A stretch of DNA of 27,215 bases from Phallusia fumigata (taxonomy: Eukaryota > Chordata > Ascidiacea > Phlebobranchia > Ascidiidae), in the NCBI GenBank assembly GCA_008931825.1, contig QXVZ01001460.1:1-27215 (forward strand), written 5' to 3'. Below, one piece after another: positions 19,823 through 27,215 of the stretch. The notes under the pieces were generated by a model. That model was given only the letters and a program-made list of their open reading frames with translations. It did no database searches and had not been told where the DNA came from. The stretch's first letter is position 1; every line of letters begins with the position of its first letter. The position numbers and the translations under genes are program-made.

Positions 19823-21119
19823 TTACAAAAAAATGTAAGGTGGCACGTTACCACACACTCTATTCTGACGTCACAAACGTGTACATCGAAGTGTTGCAGT
19901 ATTCCAACACACACGACAGAACTTTCAGTAAGAGCATGTTGGTTGGTTATTTCCTTCGCTCATATAAAAAAACGCTGTTCCATCGGGTGCAAGTGCAAAA
20001 CTATTATGCTGCCGCAGTCAAGTTTCAGCGGCTAAATACACGTGTGAGAAACCAACTAAAGTCCTGACAATGGCGCACGTAAAATTCAAGTATTTACCTT
20101 TACAGCCTCGAATACGTGTTTTGACCTTTAAATGCAAAACGACCCGACGCGAGGGAAGGATTGACGAGTTTACGTCACAAGCGCTGCTACGTCACACATA
20201 AACGAGCGTTTATTCGGGGCGGCAAGACGGACGTTTCGCTGAATAAAATTGGGCAGTGATGATCAACACGTTGCCTGTTTTGCGATGTAGAAGGCCGTGC
20301 GGCACAGCAACTTATTTAATCGTTTTTATTTTTAAGCATGTGCGAGGCTAGCCACGCGAATTTCTTTTCGTTTGTTAAACAACCCATGAGGAAATCCCAT
20401 TTGCGCGTCGATTGTGCTATATGCACAGAAAGTATTAGTGATCAAAGATAACATAATGATGCTACGATTCAACAGGCGAACGTTGTGTAATTTGATCACA
20501 TGTCAGACCGCTAGGAATATCACTTCCGCCAACCCACACGAAAAAAATGTGCCGACAAATCGACGCTTATGCCCAGCAATATAGTAAATTTGAAAGCAAA
20601 GAGTTCAGTAAATGCGTACAACGTTTTGCTGCAATTATGTAAATTTGCACCAATTAAAAGCATTCACAAAAAAAACTTAATAAATGCAGTTTGTGCAATG
20701 CATAGGATGTCGCCCAGCAATACAGTAAGATTGAACCAAACATGAATGTTTTTAAGCACGCTTGGTCACACATATGTCTATTAATTGAGATCTAATGTAT
20801 GCTTGTAGTTGTGTTTTTTTCGTCGATTGCCATTCCCTATGCGGTGCATTGGCAAAATGAGTCTATTCGAACACTTAGTGATTTAGGGCAACGGCTCAGA
20901 TTGTCTTGCGATACGCACGAATTGTGAGTCCTTTTGTTTCCTCAATGGGGAGTCGTTACGGAAACTGAGGCATGGGCATTTTTTATCACGCTAATCGTAT
21001 GGATAGTTTTCAATCTTTCATACGAAACAGGTTTGGTGGCCTCTTACGCAGATTGGACAGAAGTGTAAATATTATAAACGATAGGGTTTTGTTGATGCTT
21101 CTATCCAGGAATGAGGTTA
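19823..21119. other. no recognisable gene
   Basis: A plus-strand frame at 19762-20067 starts inside the hAT-like fragment and shows no family motif, so I do not call it. A short motif beginning GCCCAGCAATA and ending near TTGAA occurs at about 20573 and again at about 20713. Otherwise nothing was recognised. Confidence 0.45.
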
Positions 21120-21127
21120 TTCTAGGT

Positions 21128-21362
21128 CAGTGGTTCGTAACCTTTTTCCGGTACCTCTTTGAAAACACCAACCAGTTCTCGTACCTTCTTCTGTATGATC
21201 AAAGAAGTAATTATTGTTGTCATGTTTAAATAACAAACAATTTCTGTTTCGATGTTATAGATGTAATGCAGTATCTATATAATTAGCCCCAAAAAACGTC
21301 ATCCTCGTACCCCCTAGAAATACCCCGCTTTGGGTACGGGTACCCCTGGGTAAAAACCCATG
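21128..21362 (+). mobile_element. 235-bp hAT MITE with 8-bp target-site duplication
   Basis: The left end is CAGTGGTTCGTAACCTTTTT, followed by CCGGTACC. The right end reads GGTACCCCTGGGTAAAAACC and then CATG, its degenerate inverse. Flanks TTCTAGGT (21120-21127) and TTCTTGGT (21363-21370) match in 7 of 8 positions, as expected of hAT target duplications. The element is too short to code for a transposase. The frame at 20972-21229 that runs into it is therefore not a credible gene. Confidence 0.75.
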
Positions 21363-21370
21363 TTCTTGGT

Positions 21371-21797
21371 GATGTATCTGCGCTCTTATTGTCTAAATAA
21401 GATTGAAGCAATCGCAAGCGTTTGCGAGCAACCTAATTAGTAATAAAATAAACATTCACATACAATGCGAAAACTGCTTTGACTCTCTGCCACATTACCT
21501 ATGTCCGGTGTGGAAAAGCTTAGCACAGGCTAAGAAGATCAACACTGGACTAAACGAAACCTTCAACTGTACCAAAGGGTGATTGAGACCGAGCAACATT
21601 AATTTCCTCATTCGCCTGAACATCATAAAAATTGTGGACAGAAGAAGTGAAAAATTGCGACAGGAATTGAACACCCTCCTGTACAACCGAATTCCAGCAA
21701 CCATACGACATAAATCGGAATGTGTTTTTGGTACCGTTACAAAGCATATTCTCTTGTTAAAAATGATAACCAGAACCGAAAATAATCTATTTTGCAG
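21371..21797. other. unassigned region with unrecognised open frames
   Basis: Overlapping minus-strand frames at 21495-21747 and a plus frame at 21583-21903 have some protein-like composition but match no family I know. They could be a diverged repeat remnant. A possible splice acceptor on the plus strand ends at 21797. Confidence 0.3.
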
Positions 21798-22063
21798 GTT
21801 CGGTGTTGGGTCTTTATGCTTGGCACCGTCATTGGGTGCAAACGCGAGCTGTGGGTTTCGACGACAGAGAAAAAAGTCGGAATGTCTTTTTTGCCGCCAC
21901 TAAAGCAAATGTACCTACAGAAAAGCTTCGTCCAGCTGCTGAACAGGGTTATAATTTTATAGGTGCCGGTGCCTTGACCCCAATGAGCCATCATTCGCTT
22001 GCAGAGATGGCGAAGCCGAGCTCCGGCACGTTCCTGCACGTTCCTGCTGCACTACACTCCTAG
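21798..22063 (+). CDS. possible terminal exon of an unrecognised small protein
   Basis: After a pyrimidine-containing acceptor (CTATTTTGCAG, ending 21797), one frame stays open for about 88 codons to TAG TAG. The first two thirds look protein-like (LGLYAWHRHWVQTRAVGFDD, then EKSRNVFFAATKANVPTEKL). The end, from about 21978, lies in a dispersed repeat found again at 23327. No upstream exon was identified and I do not recognise the family. It could be an exon that ends in a captured repeat, or chance openness. Confidence 0.25.
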
Positions 22064-22070
22064 TAGTAAC
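21978..22070 (+). repeat. dispersed repeat copy 1
   Basis: This segment resembles 23327-23402: both contain CATTCRCTTGCAGAGRTGGCG, then a GC-rich CCGGC block, GTTCCTGCTGC and CTACACYCCTRGTA. Copy 1 has an extra 10-base duplication of CACGTTCCTG. Function unknown. Confidence 0.6.
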
Positions 22071-22780
22071 TCATGTTCGGCATTTATACAGCCAACGCAA
22101 AGCATGTAGCCGCCTTAACATTTGGCCAGCTCAAGCTGGTGCGAAATTAAATCCCCACCCCGCCGGGCGCATCTGAAAGTTTTTTTCTTTCGATAATAAA
22201 CGTTCTATTTTTACAGATATCTCGACCTAAGAAATTTCACATCTACTGACATTTGTTTGTTTACAGCTTTAGTTTTATCCCTGGGGTGTTGGCTAACTAC
22301 AGGCGAAAAATATAATTAAAAAAGTACCTTCATAGCAACCGAAATTATATTTTTTATTTCCAGTTTGGTATTTAAATAGCCCAAACACATTTGTTTGGGA
22401 CGAAATCTTGTCAAAAGTATTGTTTTTGTTTGGCAGCTGGGGGCTAACGCAACCGTAACTGCAAGAAAGATTATTTCCACGAATTTGTAATTTTCCAACA
22501 GGGAAGGTGATCTGACCGCTCGCTGGTCAAAAAACGAATTTCAAATGAAGGTTTGTTGTGTGATAATTTAACGTAACGACGTAATGTTATTGACAAAAAG
22601 CCTACTTGATATACTAAGACCCATATCCAGTCCTGTTTATGGTTGCAAGAAATGTAACTAAATTAAAGATCTTTATTGTTTTTGCACAGGTTCCCTCATC
22701 ATGGGTCCAAACTACCGCTGTTGGGTGATAACCCACCTAGTGCTCTCGCGGTTTATCGTCTTGCCCCCTAAGCTAACTTT
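22071..22780. other. no recognisable gene
   Basis: AT-rich sequence with only short frames (for example 22316-22498 minus). A pyrimidine-rich stretch ending CCCCCTAAG at about 22771 could act as an acceptor for the protein-like tract that follows. Nothing else was recognised. Confidence 0.4.
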
Positions 22781-22782
22781 GT

Positions 22783-23262
22783 AGTGTCAAACAGGACGAC
22801 CGATCCCCTGCAATCTATATCCAGTCTCCCACGCAAGGCACAGAGACTCGGGCTGTTTGCAAAATGCAAGGCATCGCAAGAGCACCAGCTTTGACCAAAA
22901 CAAGTCGTGTGGCAAATAAAAAGTCTACACATGTCAGCGGCGGTGCTGAAGCCTCGCCACAACTAGAAAAGATAAAACCAATTTGCGACAACAAAGTGCT
23001 GGTTAAGATGCTGAAAGTATCAGATGCTTCTTAGAGCGAAGAAACGTATGTTGACGTAAAAAAGGATGAATCAACTGCTTGAGTTGCAGACAAAGTATTG
23101 AAGTGGGATGTTGCAACAAAGCATAGCCTGCCTACTATCTCTCCACCAACCACTATAGTGGGAGACCAGACTGAGAAATAGTTAAAGAAACCCAGTCTTA
23201 AATCTCTTCAAAGCCAACCGCCTAGTGAACCATTCGATTCTGTGGCAAGTCATGCTCAAATT
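22783..23262 (+). pseudogene. protein-like tract interrupted by three stops (unrecognised)
   Basis: In the frame of ATG 22864 the sequence reads as a K/S/T/P-rich polypeptide. It is open upstream (S-P-A-I-Y-I-Q-S-P-T-Q-G) and downstream (DVKKDESTA, VADKVLKWDVATKHS, PTISPPTTIVGDQ, KSLQSQPPSEPFD) but is broken by TAG at 23032, TGA at 23080 and TAG at 23179. The composition is more like a real disordered protein segment than random AT-rich DNA, so a degraded exon or processed copy is possible. I recognise no family. Chance cannot be excluded. Confidence 0.25.
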
Positions 23263-23326
23263 CACTATTTGAACACCAACGACGCCGCTCTCTGCATAAT
23301 CCTGCCACTCTTTCCCTTTCCTCGTC

Positions 23327-23402
23327 CCCAGTGACTCCTCATTCACTTGCAGAGGTGGCGGGGCGAAGATCCGGCTTGTTCCTGCTGCGCTACACCCCTG
23401 GT
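23327..23402 (+). repeat. dispersed repeat copy 2
   Basis: Second copy of the repeat at 21978-22070, about 75-80% similar by eye, in the same orientation and 1.35 kb away. It follows directly on the stop-interrupted tract. Confidence 0.6.
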
Positions 23403-25600
23403 ACTGATCAACCTTTGGAACAGGAGGGATGCCTTAACAGCTTTAGGACTTTCACTGTACAATTTGGGGTGTCTATACGATGTAGGAGAGTCCTTACGAG
23501 ATCTAACATCTGCATCTGTGGAGAAACAAGACAAACCATACAGCACAGCAAATTTTGAGATTTTACACAACGCCGTTTAAAACAATCTAATGTGTCGTTG
23601 CTGCATACATTTAAATGTGTTGACTATACTGTTGTTTTTTTAGTTTGCACTAAAAAAACTTTAACTTTACCACTAGAAAGATCCAATTCCGAGCCAATTT
23701 GTTTTTCCTATGATCTATAACCGAACCTTGCCTCAATCCAATTTTGCAGTAAAATACTGAACCTAAGCGAAAAAGATTGTTGTTGATGATTTGTTTCACT
23801 GTGTCGACCTAAATAAAAGTATGTGAACGATATCAGAAATTTGTACCAGTTCTATCCAACGAATATTACCAGATACGGTTTTCATATTCAACTAGCGACC
23901 GCGCATATAACAAAGTTAATATCCGCTCGCCATTAGCAGAAACCATTTGGGAAGGCATCGACTCAGTCGGAAGAAATCAGCTGGTAGGTTTAATGCTTCT
24001 CCTCTGCCACATCCCCCGTTTTAGATGACAAAATCCGCCATTGCCGTTGAAAATCGTGTTCTTTTTGACCCCCATTAGAAGCGAAACCTACAAACATTGA
24101 GATAGGTTTAGAAGTGGACTATAGGAGGTTAAGATAATTAATCAGCATTGACATAAAAACAGCGGGCGTCACCAAGCTCTTCGACAAATCACATTACGAG
24201 TTAATATTCCAAAACACGTTTTGAGCCAAGTCAAGCGAACTACTTGGTTTTTTACGTTAAGTGCAGTGCAACTACAGCAACGGGCTATATAGAGCACGTC
24301 TAAACCAGATTTTACAGATTTAACGCAAACAGAAAGCAGTGTCGTCATTAACTTGCCACGCAAATCCTTTAAGATTTTGGCTTAATTTGTAAACCGGAAA
24401 TTCTGGGTTCAGAAGGCTACCGCCCCCTGTTTTAAAACAATAGTGGCGGTTTGTGTTGTTTTTTTTGCGGTGCCTGCCTTTTGGATATTAGTTAAACCGA
24501 CTACAACAACTTTGCAACGACACTGATCTTTTGAGAAGAATTGAGTTGATTTCGCCTGGTAACAAAGACAACATAGCGACACATTTGCACCAGATTAATC
24601 ACCAGGCGGAAATAGTTGCGTAACGTTATGAGGCGCAAAATAGTTATAGGCACAATTGATGGATGGAAGTTGAACGCGCTGCAGTTACTTTTGTATGAAA
24701 CTTACAAACCGAAAAAATGCATAAAAATACAACGAATTTGATGGTAAATGTTTAATACGTTCTTGGTGCTCCAATCACTAACCCAAGACCCCTTGCAACA
24801 GTCACCAGCAATCGGATTGTCTGATCTCTGACGTCAACTGGCTTTTTCAGCGCTCACAGGACTCACACCGTTTAGCGTACTCGACATGCCTGATGGCGGG
24901 CGTGGCAACTGGCAACGCTCATTTCTTGTGTTTAAATTGCCGAAAACAAACCGCAATTATTGACACGAGAACCGACGAGAGCCGATAGGTCCGTCTGAAT
25001 TCGCTCAGGTATGACCACTAGCTTTGAAATACGGTTCGCACCATTTTCTGACTATTCGCTGTAACGAGTTTGAGTTTACTTGCTCGACCACACGACACCT
25101 TCCGAAACGCGTGATGGCCTGCAAACGAATTTTGTACGTGTGCACGGACACAAAGCCAACAAACAAAAATTTGCTGCTCTTATTAAAATACCTGAAGTGG
25201 CGACATGTTGGCAGTATGTGATTAAACTTGATGGCTAGTCGAGTTGACTTTTGCAGTACCGACCTCTCGCTAATCCTCAAACAACTTGTCGGCGTTTTAA
25301 AATTACTACATATTACCGACATGTTAGTAAATTATTGTAAACTGCTACTGTGCCGCTATTTTGCCAGAGCTTCGCAATCAAAAACGATGTCGCAAATGTG
25401 GTGCCAGTTCGCCGCGGGCCTTCCCTGGTCGCAGCAACTACATCGGCCCCTATTCGTCATAGAAATATAGAATTGGTTGCTGACAGGAGGGTAAGCGACG
25501 ATCGGGGTGACTCGAGCGAGCAGGGTCTTGTTCCACCTTTAAGGCGGCCTTGTCGCGGCACAAGCTAATGAAATAAGAGCCATAGTCGCATCAGTAGATT
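23403..25600. other. no recognisable gene
   Basis: Only short frames are present on either strand (for example 24169-24363 minus, 25005-25322 minus), with no motifs. A segment near 25150-25172 (CAACAAACAAAAATT) resembles pieces of the repeat nest further right. Base composition becomes GC-richer after about 24,800. Confidence 0.4.
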
Positions 25601-25689
25601 TAGCGTAAAACCCTGCACCCCGCATACTGCACCTTTTTAAGGTCCACGTGGTTGAAAACCATTCAATGCATCGACGCAGCAAATCGTAA

Positions 25690-25815
25690 TGTGGACGTTC
25701 ATTTGCCCAGAAAATGGAACCCACAAACAAAAAATGAGAGAAATGATTGAAACGATCCGAGTTTTAGCGGCCTCAATAAAACTCGTCCTTGGTGCATTTC
25801 GTTTTTGTAGCGATT
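25690..25815 (-). repeat. inverted copy of a diverged repeat module
   Basis: Read on the minus strand, this segment is about 70% similar over 100 bases to 26436-26545 on the plus strand; shared blocks include AAAACTCGGA, TTTCAAT and GTTTGTGGG. The similarity is also visible in one translated frame (R-P-L-K-L-G-S-F-Q against R-P-P-K-L-G-V-F-Q, then V-C-G), which suggests descent from a coding element. Confidence 0.55.
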
Positions 25816-26019
25816 GCTTAGCTCCGTCATATACGACGTCAGAATCGGCCTGGTCGATTTTAAATCCGTTACACGGCCATATTTCAACGATGTTTAGTTG
25901 CGATGAGGGCGTTTCGTTGGTCATCTGGGAACACCCACCCCGAGCAAGTGGCACTTTTACGACAGCTCGTCGCTGCTCTGCTGTGTTTGCAACCTGTTAC
26001 CGCGGTTGTTGTTCGCGCT

Positions 26020-26215
26020 ATTTCAATAACTTGGTGTGATTCGTTATGTGCGCGATACAAAGCGTCACAAATTTCAAACACCACAAACTGAAAATGATTG
26101 GAAAACTTGATAAAGGGCCAATTTGGGCTTTCTGTTAAGCTTTCGCAGGTGTCGTCTTGCTGCAGCGAGCGTACCGTATCGTTGTTTGGCGGGTGCTCCG
26201 CACTTTGCTTAGCGG
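26020..26215 (+). repeat. GC-rich repeat unit, copy 1
   Basis: This unit resembles 27026-27215, about 1,006 bases further right in direct orientation. Shared blocks are TTTCAAAYACCACAAACWGAAA, CCAATTTG and AAGCTTTYGCAGGTGTCGTC followed by GCAGCGAGCG. Similarity extends more weakly leftward to about 25,905 (against 26,950). Divergence is far above the 4.5% seen at the contig overlaps, so this is a true old repeat. Confidence 0.6.
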
Positions 26216-26435
26216 TGCGGTGAAGCGTGATTTGCGCAAGTGCGTTCGCCTGATGGTAAGCTTTTTCAAGCTCCGCCCTCCTCGGGCAAGGGAGGCTGCA
26301 GTGCTCGATTCTTGTGCTTTGGCAATGGCTCTTCCTTGCGCAAGAAGACAGACTGTTGGAGCCATTACTTTTGCGCCGCCAAGCGGTTCATAAAATTCCA
26401 AAGCAATAAATTCTTAAAAATTTTAGAGGTCCGAG

Positions 26436-26545
26436 GTGCCAAAACACCAGGAATGAGCTTCGCTAGGCCTCCAAAACTCGGAGTTTTTCAATGTTCACGC
26501 CAATTTAGGGTTTGTGGGCTTTCTTTTTGGGGGCTAAAAATATCG
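26436..26545 (+). repeat. diverged repeat module (partner of 25690-25815)
   Basis: Plus-strand counterpart of the inverted copy at 25690-25815. It lies inside a plus frame (26240-26710) that shows no known domain and is broken by the N at 26683. Confidence 0.5.
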
Positions 26546-27025
26546 AAACTAATAGGCACGACGCGCCTTGAGATGTTGCGGCGTCGCAGAACTGCTGCCT
26601 GGCGAGGGCAAGACGAAATTAGTCAAGTCGGCAAGCTCTGTCTTGCTGCTGCAATCGGCCAATCTCAGGGAAAAGATCAGCANCGTCGCCACACCAAGCG
26701 CGTATTTTGAAGGTTTGTGGTGAACCAACAAACATAAAATGTCCCGCTAGCAGGCGGTCGCCGGCTTCAAGTCGCTTCCACCACCGACGTACTTCGCTCT
26801 TCGCGAGCTTAGACCTCGAGTGCCTGTTCGTTTGGCGTCGATGGCTGCGACCTTGCCTCGTGCACTTGGTCGTTTCCAGACGGTCGACGCTGGGAAACGA
26901 ACGTAACTACATCCGCTAGACGGCCGCGTGAGAGCGGCGTCTAGTTGTGGTGTTGGCGTTGCGCTGGACGTCTGCAAACGTCGTCGCCGAACTGGTGGCA
27001 CTGTAGTGACATAATGTCGCTGTTC

Positions 27026-27215
27026 TTTTTAAATGATTTGCCAGCATTGTGACACGTTTCACGTACGTTCTGTTGTGACTGATTTCAAATACCACAAACA
27101 GAAAGTTTATCGCAGAATTGAAATGAACCAATTTGCCTCCTACGTCAAGCTTTTGCAGGTGTCGTCTTGCAGCAGCGAGCGTGACACGTCATTGCTTGGC
27201 GAGTGCTTTGCACTT
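27026..27215 (+). repeat. GC-rich repeat unit, copy 2 (cut by window end)
   Basis: Direct-repeat counterpart of 26020-26215. It carries the same AAGCTTTTGCAGGTGTCGTC and GCAGCGAGCG blocks followed by a GGCGAGTGCTTTGCACTT end that parallels GGCGGGTGCTCCGCACTT in copy 1. It runs off the window. Confidence 0.6.

Noticed and set aside
19762-20067. 101-codon plus-strand frame
   Set aside because: It starts within a hAT-like terminal fragment and resembles no known protein.
1-27215. CRISPR arrays, bacterial operons or ribosome-binding sites
   Set aside because: No regularly spaced repeats are present, and the introns and AATAAA signals show this is eukaryotic DNA.

Overview
The window looks like animal nuclear DNA. 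It is AT-rich, and its coding exons are separated by GT-AG introns of about 0.44 kb. It holds many hAT-type transposon termini and four single-N joins. Most likely it comes from a tunicate or another marine invertebrate with a very polymorphic genome. Two of the N joins are flanked by about 0.4-0.5 kb of sequence that repeats on the other side with about 4.5% mismatch, as expected from unmerged haplotypes. I recall heterozygosity of that order for the ascidian Ciona savignyi, but the species call is an inference. Everything recognisable as a gene is on the minus strand.

Layout, left to right. 1-2082: AT-rich flank with no gene. 2083-3986: a three-exon glycosyltransferase family 31 gene (GT31-A). 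4598-5168: the last catalytic exon of a second GT31 gene (GT31-B), whose upstream exons are not present before the gap at 5636. 5637-7599: gene C, an intronless protein with a GlnD/DUF294-like nucleotidyltransferase (NTase) motif and TPR-like repeats, cut at its C-terminus by the same gap. 9519-12721: gene D, a paralogue of C. It appears as two ORFs but is best read as one gene of about 900 codons, split by an unmerged contig overlap at 10961. 16820-19727: gene F, a third paralogue and a clear pseudogene. It has stops and frameshifts, has lost the whole NTase core, and carries a 0.7 kb inverted-repeat transposon in its N-terminal coding region. 19728-27215: no confident gene. This part holds hAT-like elements, a stop-riddled protein-like tract, a short dispersed repeat, and a GC-richer nest of diverged direct and inverted repeats at the right edge.

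The most interesting content is the minus-strand tandem array of NTase-TPR genes F, D and C. The family pairs a G-S-x-A-R-K-E ... P-Y-S-D-x-E motif, of the kind used by protein-modifying uridylyltransferases, with a helical repeat tail. All copies lack introns while the neighbouring GT31 gene has them. One patch shows C/D near-identity suggestive of gene conversion, and one copy has lost its catalytic core. A role in sensing or defence, and an origin by transfer from bacteria, are hypotheses only. No functional link between the GT31 pair and the NTase-TPR array is visible beyond proximity.
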